Shown: piece by piece, positions 1 to 8,035 of the stretch
How the letters are laid out: every line of letters starts with the position of its first letter
Numbering within the stretch: position 1 is the first letter of the stretch
Source: JABDCI01 sp964475835
GTDB taxonomy: Bacteria > Verrucomicrobiota > Verrucomicrobiia > JABWAM01
NCBI GenBank assembly: GCA_964475835.1
Contig: CAYYYL010000041.1
Location: 1 to 24,809 of the forward strand
Length of the DNA stretch: 24,809 nucleotides
Direction: 5' to 3'
The notes under the pieces: model-generated
What the model saw: only the letters and a program-made list of their open reading frames with translations
What the model was told of the DNA's origin: nothing
The model's database searches: none
Position numbers and translations under genes: made by a program

Positions 1-3000
1 TCAATCAAGCCCCTGTGGCCACCGCCCAGAGCGTGACCACTGCCGCCAACACCGCCAAAGCAATTACTCTCACGGGTACGGATGGCAACGGAGACCCGCT
101 CACCTTCAAGGTGGCCACTAATCCCGCACACGGATCCCTTACAGGAACGGCCCCCAGCCTGACCTTCACCCCGACCACGGGATATAGCGGCACGGACGCC
201 TTTACCTTCCTTGCCAATGACGGCAAGACCAACTCCCTGCCAGCTACAGTAAGTATCACCATCAGCGCTCCTGTTGCGGTCAACCGGGCTCCCGTGGCCA
301 ATGGGCAGAGTATCGCGATGGGTGCCAACCTCTCAACAGCCATCACCCTGACAGGATCTGATGCGGATGGTGACAAGCTCACGTTTGCCATTGTTGGACA
401 ACCCGTCCATGGCACATTGACGGGCACCGCTCCCAGCCTCACTTATACCCCTACGGCAAACTACTCCGGGACAGACAGCTTCACCTTCAAGGTGAACGAT
501 GGCAAAGTGGACTCGGCTACCGCCACCATCAATATCACCATCAGCGCACCCGCCACAGGAGGCGGCGGCACCACACCCACACCTTCACCCACGGCTTTTG
601 CGACATACATGCCCGATTCGCCGGGACAATACCCTGATGTGGCCTTCCTGCATCGTCCGTACTACATTCAGTTCAAGAGTAAGGTGGACGGTGCCACCGA
701 CTGGTTCTCGCTGTTCCTGCCGGTGGACTTTGATCCGAACAAGATCTATCCCGTCTGGTTCAAGTTCCGTCCCTACTTTGGTTCGGGCAGCAACTCCAAC
801 GGCCCCAGCCACGCCTGGAACTATTGTGACAACAACCAGGTCATCGTCGTCGGACTCAACCTTCGCGGCACCGGGGATGCTTGGTTCGGTGACAACGAGA
901 ACATGGATCCCGCCCTGGCTGCAGCCATCCGCGCCGATGCCATGGAAGTCCTCAACCAGTTAATGTCCATGTACAAAATCTCCTATGTGGCAGCCTCCGG
1001 CGCCAGCATGGGGGGGTATTCTTCACTCCGATTCCTCTCACTCCTGCCACAATCCCACGTCGGCGCATGCGTCGCCTCGTGTCCTGCGCTCTGGTTCCGG
1101 CCCTGGGTGAACACGGGTTCGGACCAGATCAACACCCAGGTCGCGAATGGATTCTTCAATGAGAAATTCGTCATGATCCTCCATGGAACCGCTGACGATA
1201 CGGTTCCTGTGGACTATTCCCGTCGGCTCAACGCCTCGGCGACGAATAAGACTTGGTGGCAGCTCGTGGAAGTCCCCGGGGCAGGTCACTCGGAGTTTTT
1301 TGCCAAATTCGACTACGCCAACTTCTCGTTCCCGTATGATGAGCAGTATGGTCAGTGCCCGACTGTTCCCAATATCTGGCAGCAGATTCACAATTGGGAA
1401 GCAGCCCACCCCTCCATCACCACAACCTATCGTCAGCCTCTTTCGGGATGGACACCTCCTGCCACATGGTACTTCCCCAAAACGCTCTTTGATGTCCGCC
1501 CCGCCAAAAGCGGTACCACTCCCACGCCTGCACCGACCAACAAAGCTCCCACCGCCAACGCGGGCGTCGATCAGACCGTCACTCTGCCCGCTTCTGCGAC
1601 CTTGAGCGGAACAGCCACTGATGACGGTCTTCCCTCGAACAGTCTGAGCGTCTCCTGGAGCAAGGTGTCAGGGCCCGGCACGGTGACCTTTACGGCGGGA
1701 TCCGCCCTCAGTACAAGCGCGAGCTTCTCCGCCAGTGGAGTCTACGTCCTGCGATTAACGGCCACGGATACCTCCCTGAGCACCACGGATGATGTTCAGA
1801 TCACGGTCAATGCCGCGACGACAACTCCTCCACCCAGCACACCCACCGCGCGGGTCGTCCCCCCCCTGAGCGACCTCCTGTCGGCCACCAAATGGCTCAA
1901 GACGGGTGACATTCCCGTGGATTCATTCACTCCACCCTTGACTTCCCTGTTCGTGGCAGCCACCGGAGGAAGTGATACCAATCCCGGAACCTTGGCGGCG
2001 CCCTTTGCCACCCTGGACAAAGCCATCAATGTGGCCAATGCCAATCCCGCGACCGCTTACACCATCTACCTGCGGGGCGGAATCCACACCTTCAAGAAGG
2101 CAGATCCCTTTGTTACGATCAACCGCGGCAATCTCTACATCACCCGCTACAACGGGGAATCGGTCACGATCCGCCCCCCCTTCTGGCCTGGAAATCCGAC
2201 GGACTGGAACAGCCTGCGTTGTTTCATCGCCTACGGAGGGTACAGCAACCTCACCATCGACGGCTTGACCATTGAAGGCTACCAGATCGCTTTCGAAGTC
2301 GGAGGTTCCTCCGGTACCGGAACCTCCCAGAAAAATCTGGTGATCAAAAATATCATCGCGCAAAACTTCACGCACCGCGACGGATACATTGGAAATGTCC
2401 GCAGTTTCCTTTCAACGTCCTATCTGTCAACCGATGTCTATGGGACAGGAAAAATCATCCTCAATGATCCCACCACGGCTCACTTCCAGAATGAAGGGAT
2501 GATTCTCAGCAATATTGAGGTTCACGACACGGATATGGCGATTAATATCGGAGACGAAAACGATGCAAACATCAAGGGCTTGCGCATCTCCAACTTCAAC
2601 GTCATCAATCCACCCCCGACCACGGATGGATCGAGCGCCAACGACGGAATGGCCATCGTCAATTGCTATAAGGTACTGATCGATGACAGCACCATCGTCA
2701 ACACCATCGATGACGGCATCGATACAAAATCCTTCGATGTGGCTGTCATTAATACCTATGTTGAGGGCACCGGGCGAAACGGGGTGAAATTCTGGAGAAA
2801 TGGGGAACTGATCAACTCCATCATCTACCACTGCACCCCCATCAACGATGGAGCTTTCGTTATGAAAGAAGGACCTGCCCGTGTCGTCAACTCCCTCATT
2901 ATGTCCAAGTACAATGGGTATACCGCCCACCTTGGATACGGAGTTGATCCCACCATTGTGGGTTCCCTGGAAATTGTGAACAGCATCTTTACTGATCTGG

Positions 3001-3320
3001 ATGGCCCTTTCTATGTCGTCCACAACAACATGACGAGCAAGAACTCGCTATACTTCGACATGCGTGGAGGCTTATTTGAACGTGGCGTCGGTGGAAACAT
3101 CACCAGTGTCAGCACCTTGAACACTCAGGCGGGTTCCTCAGCCAACATCTCGGTCAGCCCGATGTTCACCGATGTCGCCGCCAAGAACTTCACCCCCGCA
3201 ACCGGTTCTCCGCTCATCAATGCCGGAACGGCCACAGGGGTGATCCTCCCGGCCTTCGATTACAACGGTCGCCCGAGAATCAACGGGACCCAACCGGATA
3301 TTGGACCGATTGAAAAATAG
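1..3320 (+). CDS. Large secreted modular protein: cadherin-like repeats, esterase, PKD, beta-helix (5' partial)
   Basis: The frame is open to the window edge (first full codon at base 3), so the N-terminus and signal peptide lie upstream. Two cadherin-like repeats of 93 residues begin at 3 and 282 with matching NQAPVA/NRAPVA starts and share the SGTD.FTF pattern. A Gly/Thr/Pro linker (about 546-600) leads to an alpha/beta-hydrolase domain (about 610-1450). It has nucleophile motif GASMGGY (Ser codon 1005), acid in HGTADDTVP (probably Asp codon 1194) and GAGH (His codon 1287), a full esterase triad. A PKD-type domain (about 1539-1815, NKAPTANAG start) follows. The last part (about 1840-3320) begins LFVAATGGSDTNPGT and has the Asn/Ile-rich rungs of right-handed beta-helix polysaccharide lyases and hydrolases. 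No LPXTG or PEP-CTERM anchor is visible at the C-terminus. Likely role: secreted or surface degradation of an esterified polysaccharide; the substrate cannot be read from the sequence. Confidence 0.85.
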   Translation, partial: NQAPVATAQSVTTAANTAKAITLTGTDGNGDPLTFKVATNPAHGSLTGTAPSLTFTPTTGYSGTDAFTFLANDGKTNSLPATVSITISAPVAVNRAPVANGQSIAMGANLSTAITLTGSDADGDKLTFAIVGQPVHGTLTGTAPSLTYTPTANYSGTDSFTFKVNDGKVDSATATINITISAPATGGGGTTPTPSPTAFATYMPDSPGQYPDVAFLHRPYYIQFKSKVDGATDWFSLFLPVDFDPNKIYPVWFKFRPYFGSGSNSNGPSHAWNYCDNNQVIVVGLNLRGTGDAWFGDNENMDPALAAAIRADAMEVLNQLMSMYKISYVAASGASMGGYSSLRFLSLLPQSHVGACVASCPALWFRPWVNTGSDQINTQVANGFFNEKFVMILHGTADDTVPVDYSRRLNASATNKTWWQLVEVPGAGHSEFFAKFDYANFSFPYDEQYGQCPTVPNIWQQIHNWEAAHPSITTTYRQPLSGWTPPATWYFPKTLFDVRPAKSGTTPTPAPTNKAPTANAGVDQTVTLPASATLSGTATDDGLPSNSLSVSWSKVSGPGTVTFTAGSALSTSASFSASGVYVLRLTATDTSLSTTDDVQITVNAATTTPPPSTPTARVVPPLSDLLSATKWLKTGDIPVDSFTPPLTSLFVAATGGSDTNPGTLAAPFATLDKAINVANANPATAYTIYLRGGIHTFKKADPFVTINRGNLYITRYNGESVTIRPPFWPGNPTDWNSLRCFIAYGGYSNLTIDGLTIEGYQIAFEVGGSSGTGTSQKNLVIKNIIAQNFTHRDGYIGNVRSFLSTSYLSTDVYGTGKIILNDPTTAHFQNEGMILSNIEVHDTDMAINIGDENDANIKGLRISNFNVINPPPTTDGSSANDGMAIVNCYKVLIDDSTIVNTIDDGIDTKSFDVAVINTYVEGTGRNGVKFWRNGELINSIIYHCTPINDGAFVMKEGPARVVNSLIMSKYNGYTAHLGYGVDPTIVGSLEIVNSIFTDLDGPFYVVHNNMTSKNSLYFDMRGGLFERGVGGNITSVSTLNTQAGSSANISVSPMFTDVAAKNFTPATGSPLINAGTATGVILPAFDYNGRPRINGTQPDIGPIEK

Positions 3321-3399
3321 GATCGATTGGGACACCTTCATCCAAGGGCGATACTCACCAACACTTGTCTTGAAACATCTTGCGGGCTAATGTCCCCGC

Positions 3400-4644
3400 A
3401 TGACTTGGGTTGTCGAAGCCATCATCGCGATCACCGCACTTTCCCTGCTGGCCTCCGCTTTTTTCTCAACAGCGGAAGTGGCCATCTTTTCGATCCGATC
3501 CGACATCCTCCAGGCGCTTCATAAGCGGAAGGATCCCCGCGTCGCATGGATCGAGGAAATCCATCAACAGCCCCGCAAGTACCTCGTTGCCATCCTTCTA
3601 GGAAACGTTCTCTCCAACGCGGTGGTAACCCTGGGGGTGGTTTTCCTCTGCGATCGCTTCCTCGCCGCTAACATCTGGATTTCCATCCTGGTCACCGTCA
3701 CTCTCCTCCTTGTCCTGGGCGAATTGGTTCCCAAGGCCCTTGGCACCCTCCGAGTACGATCCATCGCTCCTTTTTTTGCGGGAACCCTCCGCAGAATGGA
3801 ACAACTGGCACGCCCCTTCACCTCTCACCTGGACCGGCTGGCCCAACAATGGTCCGGGCGCTTCATGTCACGCACCACCCAGCCCCTCCACGGCCTCACG
3901 GATGAGGAATACATCACCATGCTCGATATTGGAACGCGGGAAGGCACCCTGCGTCCCGCTGAACGCCGTCTCATCGAACGCACCATTCTCCTCGCCAACC
4001 GAAATCTTCGGGAATTAATGACTCCACGGAGTGAAATGGGAGCCCTCGATGTGGAGCTCGACCTCCCTGAAATGAAACAACGCGCCGCCCAGCTCCAGCA
4101 CCGACGCATCCCCATTTACAGCGGTTCCCCGGATTCCGTCATCGGAGTGTTGAATGCCCGGAATTTCCTCCTACAGCCCGAGGCTGATCCCATCGCTTTC
4201 ATCGACCCCCCTGCTTTTGTACCCGAAACCATGACAGCCCTCGAGTTGTTGAAAAACTTTCTCCGGGGTCCCCAACGCATGGCCATGGTGGTTGATGAGT
4301 TCGGCGGGGTGGAAGGTCTGATCACCCTCGAAGATATCGTCGAGGAGGTCTTTGGCGAAATTCAGGATGAGTACGATCAGGAACCGCCCGCTTGGGAGGA
4401 GCTCGAACCTCAGGTCTATCTCATTCGGGGACGAGCCCACCTTCCTGAGGTTTCACGCCTGCTCAACATCCCCATGGAAGCTGATGGCATCGACACATTG
4501 GGAGGATGGCTGACGGATCGGATGGGGGCCCTGCCGAAAGTCGGGGAAGACCTTGAATATCGGGGAGTGAAATTTCAAGTGGAGGCCATGCAGCGCCTTC
4601 GGGTGGGAAATGTTCTCGTTCGTGACATGCGGAGGAAACGATGA
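3400..4644 (+). CDS. CNNM/CorC (HlyC) family membrane protein with CBS pair and C-terminal CorC_HlyC domain
   Basis: This is a 414-residue protein with the full family architecture. An N-terminal DUF21/CNNM membrane domain (about 1-180) has several hydrophobic segments and the family motif GELVPKALG. Two CBS domains follow (about 205-325); the second ends VEGLITLEDIVEEVFGEI. The C-terminal CorC_HlyC domain (about 335-412) contains DGIDTLGGWL. Relatives are linked to Mg2+/Co2+ efflux or homeostasis, and the CBS pair binds adenine nucleotides in characterised members. The old name hemolysin should not be read as a toxin. The start is fixed by an in-frame TAA at 3388. No Shine-Dalgarno sequence is evident and a short inverted repeat covers the start codon. 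The gene overlaps the next CNNM paralogue, so the two are probably translated together. Confidence 0.9.
   Translation: MTWVVEAIIAITALSLLASAFFSTAEVAIFSIRSDILQALHKRKDPRVAWIEEIHQQPRKYLVAILLGNVLSNAVVTLGVVFLCDRFLAANIWISILVTVTLLLVLGELVPKALGTLRVRSIAPFFAGTLRRMEQLARPFTSHLDRLAQQWSGRFMSRTTQPLHGLTDEEYITMLDIGTREGTLRPAERRLIERTILLANRNLRELMTPRSEMGALDVELDLPEMKQRAAQLQHRRIPIYSGSPDSVIGVLNARNFLLQPEADPIAFIDPPAFVPETMTALELLKNFLRGPQRMAMVVDEFGGVEGLITLEDIVEEVFGEIQDEYDQEPPAWEELEPQVYLIRGRAHLPEVSRLLNIPMEADGIDTLGGWLTDRMGALPKVGEDLEYRGVKFQVEAMQRLRVGNVLVRDMRRKR
4631..4637 (+). promoter_or_regulatory. Strong ribosome binding site for the second CNNM gene
   Basis: GGAGGAA lies inside the end of the first CNNM gene. It is 3 nt before ATG 4641 and 6 nt before ATG 4644. 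The better spacing favours 4644 as the real start. It contrasts with most genes here, which lack a clear site. Confidence 0.7.
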
Positions 4645-5591
4645 TGTTGATGCTCATCATCCTTCTCTGCCTCGTTCTCTCCTCCTTTTTTTCGGGGATG
4701 GAGACGGGGGTACTTCTTCTGAACCGGGTTCGCATCCGGCACCTCCAAGAGCGGGGTTCCTCAGGGGCGCGCATTCTTATGGGATTCCTGAAAAACCCCA
4801 GCCACCTTTTCTCAACCGTGCTCGTGGGAAACACCGTTGTGAACAGCGTGGCCACCGTGCTCATCGCCACCTTTTTCATGCATGAGGTCGGGTTGAAGGC
4901 CGCGCTCGCTGCAACCCTTCTCTTTGCCCTAATTCTTGGTTTTTATGGCGATCTCGTCCCCAAGGCGCTCTTTCGTCGGTTTCCCAATCGACTCGCCACC
5001 CGTTTCGCTCCCGCGCTCTGGTTGACGTACTGGGTGCTCTGGCCCCTGGTGCAACTGTTCGCCCTTCTTGCACGTTCCATGCTCAAACTCCTTGGTGGCC
5101 GGTTCTCGTCCGGAGAAATGTTCGTCACCCGGGAGGAGCTCAAATTCCTGGCCCGGGAGGATGATGACGGGATCGCGCTCACGGGGGAGCAACGCAATCT
5201 CGTGGCATCCATTCTGGACAGCCCCAACGCCACGGCCAAAGACGTCATGCGCCCCAAAGCGGAGGTCATCACCACATCCACCACGGAATCGACAGAACAA
5301 CGCTGCGCCCGGTCGACGCAGACATGTTTCTCCCGCTTGCCTTTGGAAGACTCCTCCAACCCAACTCAGTGGAATGGGCTCTGGGTCACCTACGATGTTC
5401 TTTTCAAAACAGGTATCATGAGCCGCAACCCTCCCAGGATTCGCCGCAACACCAAACTTGAGGAAGTCCTCCAGATCCTGCGCCAGTCCCATTCCCCCAT
5501 GGCATTTGTACGGGATTCAGATGGCAATGATGTGGGCATCGTCACCATTGAAGACGTGCTGCGCCACTACCTCGGAAAGGTGGATTTGTAA
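4641..5591 (+). CDS. CNNM family membrane protein with CBS pair, lacking the CorC_HlyC domain
   Basis: This is a 316-residue paralogue of the preceding gene. The DUF21/CNNM membrane domain (about 1-175) includes the conserved SGMETG start and GDLVPKAL at 103-110, with Asp where family members usually have Glu (GE..PK). A CBS pair (about 200-314) follows. The first CBS is divergent; the second (MAFVRDSDGNDVGIVTIEDVLRHYLG) is canonical. The protein stops right after CBS2, so the C-terminal CorC_HlyC domain of its neighbour is missing. ATG 4641 overlaps the upstream stop; ATG 4644 is an alternative that fits the ribosome site better. Tandem, non-identical CNNM genes suggest a hetero-oligomer or two ion or sensing specificities, but the substrate is not known. 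Confidence 0.85.
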   Translation: MMLMLIILLCLVLSSFFSGMETGVLLLNRVRIRHLQERGSSGARILMGFLKNPSHLFSTVLVGNTVVNSVATVLIATFFMHEVGLKAALAATLLFALILGFYGDLVPKALFRRFPNRLATRFAPALWLTYWVLWPLVQLFALLARSMLKLLGGRFSSGEMFVTREELKFLAREDDDGIALTGEQRNLVASILDSPNATAKDVMRPKAEVITTSTTESTEQRCARSTQTCFSRLPLEDSSNPTQWNGLWVTYDVLFKTGIMSRNPPRIRRNTKLEEVLQILRQSHSPMAFVRDSDGNDVGIVTIEDVLRHYLGKVDL

Positions 5592-5593
5592 TC

Positions 5594-6370
5594 ATGATCC
5601 GATTGATCTCAACAGACTTTGACGGAACGATTTTCTGGGCAGACAACGAACCTGGGATTACCCCTGAGTTTCTTGAAAAAATCCAGAAACTCCAGACCCA
5701 GAACGTGAAATGGGTGATTAACACCGGACGGGAGTTATCGGACCTTTCCCAACGACTGCAGGTATCGTGCGCACCGGTCCTTCCCGATTATATTGTAACC
5801 GTTGAACGCCAGATTCACATCCGGGGACGTCATTGCTACGAGGAGCACACCGATTGGAATGCGTCCTGTCATGCCGAGCATGAAACCTTGTTTTCACAGG
5901 CAGGGGACCTGATTCATCAAATCCGCGGCTGGATCGTAAAAAATTTCGACGCTCATCTTTACGCAGAGCTTTGGTCCCCACTCTGCATCATCGCCAAGAC
6001 GGAAGCGGATGCGGATGAAATCCATAATCACACGGAAGCACGCTGTCGAGAGGTTCCCGGTCTTTCCATTGTCCGCAACGGCGGGTATTTCCGCTTCAGT
6101 CACGACCGCTTCAACAAGGGAACGGCCCTTGCGGAAGTAGGTCGTCTCATGAGTTTGACCCGGAACGAGATCTTCGCCGCAGGCGATCATTTCAATGACC
6201 TACCCATGCTCGACGGCACTCACGCCCGCTGGGTAGCCGCCCCCTCCAATGCCATTCCTGAAGCCAAGGAAATCGTTGAAAAAGCAGGAGGATTTGTTTC
6301 CAACCATCCCTGCAGCCTGGGGGTACTTGATGCCCTCGAACATTACCAGGCAACCGCCCGCCCGGAGTGA
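5594..6370 (+). CDS. HAD superfamily hydrolase (Cof-like, subclass IIB)
   Basis: This 258-residue cytosolic phosphatase-type protein has all four HAD motifs. Motif I is DFDGT with nucleophile Asp8 and Asp10. Motif II is VINTGR (Thr44). Motif III is Lys175 in NKGTAL. Motif IV is GDHFND with Asp198 and Asp202. The cap between motifs II and III (about 80-165) places it in the HAD-II Cof-like group, whose members usually dephosphorylate sugar phosphates or other small phosphometabolites. The substrate cannot be predicted. It starts two bases after the preceding CNNM stop, so it is almost certainly co-transcribed with the CNNM pair, and GGAAAGG near the end of that gene can serve as ribosome site. 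Confidence 0.88.
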   Translation: MIRLISTDFDGTIFWADNEPGITPEFLEKIQKLQTQNVKWVINTGRELSDLSQRLQVSCAPVLPDYIVTVERQIHIRGRHCYEEHTDWNASCHAEHETLFSQAGDLIHQIRGWIVKNFDAHLYAELWSPLCIIAKTEADADEIHNHTEARCREVPGLSIVRNGGYFRFSHDRFNKGTALAEVGRLMSLTRNEIFAAGDHFNDLPMLDGTHARWVAAPSNAIPEAKEIVEKAGGFVSNHPCSLGVLDALEHYQATARPE

Positions 6371-6424
6371 GACTCCTTCCTCCCAATCCTGACACTTAAC
6401 GCTCACGGCTTACAGCTCTCATCT

Positions 6425-8035
6425 ATGAATTTCACCCTCGATCTCATTGTCATCGCCGCGTACTTCGTGGTGATCATTACCATCGGCCTTGTGAAAGGCC
6501 GTGGCGAGAAAACCATGGAGGGCTTCGCCATGGGCAGCCGTCAAATCCCCTGGTGGGCGGTACTCGCATCCATTCTTGCGGCGGAGATCAGCGCGGCCAC
6601 CTTCATCGGAACCCCGAACGAGGGTTTTGCCTTGCGCAACTACACCTATGCCCAGCTTGCCATCGGGACCATCTTCGCACGGATCATCGTCAGTTATATT
6701 TTCATCAAACCGTTTTACGACTACCGTGTCGTCTCCATTTATGAATTTCTCCGCATCCGTTTTGGCGTAACGACCCGCAATGCAGCCTCCGGTGTTTTTC
6801 TCCTCACCCGCGCGCTCGCCAGCGGAACCCGACTCTACGTGGCCGCCATTCTGCTTGTCCTGGGCTATGAGATGGTAACGGGATCCCATCCCACCGAGGC
6901 CCAGGAAATTCAAATTTATGTGGCAGCCCTCACTTTCATCACCGTGCTCACTGCGCTTTACACGGCCGCGGGTGGAATCAAGGCCGTGGTGTGGACCGAT
7001 GTCATTCAGGCAAGCGTCATGTTTGGCGCCATCGGTTTTGCCATCTACACCCTTTTGCACAGGATCCCAGGAGGCTGGAGTGCAGCCACCGCACACCTGA
7101 CCCAACCTGTTTTCTGGGACTGGGGCATTTCCTCCAAACAGGGCATCTGGGGCAACATCAAGGGGGTGCTCGAAAGTGAATATACGATTCCCTGTGCCAT
7201 TCTCGGGTCGACCTTCGTCACCATGGCCACGCATGGCACCGACCAAGACATGGTGCAACGGATGCTCACCGCAAAAAACCATCACAAAAGCCGGCTTGCC
7301 CTCATTCTCTCCGGTCTGGCGGATCTTCCCATCGTCGCCGCTTTCCTGACCATCGGCATCCTTGTTTATGCCTTCTATCAGGCTCATCCGGATCCGGAAC
7401 TTTCGATCAAAAATCCATTTCCCTATTTCATTCTCCACGAACTCCCACCGGGGGTCCGCGGCCTGCTTGCAGCAGGACTCTTTGCAACCGCCATGGGTTC
7501 GTTGAGCACGGCGTTAAACGCCCTCGCCACGAGTTACACGAAGGATTGGTACGTTCCCAGACATCCCGACGCAGATGAAAAACACGTCATTAAAGCGGCG
7601 CGATGGAGCACCGTTGTGTTTGCAATCATCCTTATCGTCATCGGATCGCTTACCGCATGGGCCCGCATTCAAAATCCCCATGCACGCATCATCCCCATTG
7701 TTCTGGGGATCTTTGGTTACACCTACGGATCGCTTCTCGGAGTCTTTCTCGTCGGCATGACGACACGAACGCGGGGAAGCGAACGGGGCAATGTCATCGC
7801 CATGCTGATCGGATTTTTCGTCGTCGCCTATCTCAGCGGTCTCCACCGGGATGTCATCCTCCTTGTCACAGGTGAAAAATGGGAGGCCCCATCCTGGATT
7901 CCCACCATTGAATTTCAGTGGCGCGTGATGTTTGGCACGCTGGCGACCTATCTGGTTGCCATTGGGTTTCGAACCCCCGACTCCCAAGTGCAGGAGGCCT
8001 TGAAACACATCTCCCATCAAACCTCTCAGGCCTGA
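6425..8035 (+). CDS. Sodium:solute symporter (SSS family)
   Basis: This 536-residue protein is almost entirely hydrophobic helices, as expected for the 13-TM sodium/solute symporter family. Its first helix and following loop (LIVIAAYFVVIITIGL then GRGEKTMEGFAMGSRQIPWW) match the usual SSS start, with ILAAEISAATFIG in the second helix region. Later helices include the SLSTALNALATSYTKDWY stretch typical of the family near TM8. The substrate may be a sugar, organic acid or other solute; sequence alone does not decide. The start lies 54 bases after the HAD gene, with no obvious ribosome site. The stop overlaps the 3' end of the opposing TPR gene by 10 bases, so no separate terminator fits between them. 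Confidence 0.9.
   Translation: MNFTLDLIVIAAYFVVIITIGLVKGRGEKTMEGFAMGSRQIPWWAVLASILAAEISAATFIGTPNEGFALRNYTYAQLAIGTIFARIIVSYIFIKPFYDYRVVSIYEFLRIRFGVTTRNAASGVFLLTRALASGTRLYVAAILLVLGYEMVTGSHPTEAQEIQIYVAALTFITVLTALYTAAGGIKAVVWTDVIQASVMFGAIGFAIYTLLHRIPGGWSAATAHLTQPVFWDWGISSKQGIWGNIKGVLESEYTIPCAILGSTFVTMATHGTDQDMVQRMLTAKNHHKSRLALILSGLADLPIVAAFLTIGILVYAFYQAHPDPELSIKNPFPYFILHELPPGVRGLLAAGLFATAMGSLSTALNALATSYTKDWYVPRHPDADEKHVIKAARWSTVVFAIILIVIGSLTAWARIQNPHARIIPIVLGIFGYTYGSLLGVFLVGMTTRTRGSERGNVIAMLIGFFVVAYLSGLHRDVILLVTGEKWEAPSWIPTIEFQWRVMFGTLATYLVAIGFRTPDSQVQEALKHISHQTSQA

Noticed and set aside
6419..7438. A 339-codon minus-strand open frame
   Set aside because: It lies opposite the symporter gene, has low-complexity Gly/Asp/His-rich composition and no recognisable domain; it is the complement shadow of a hydrophobic gene.
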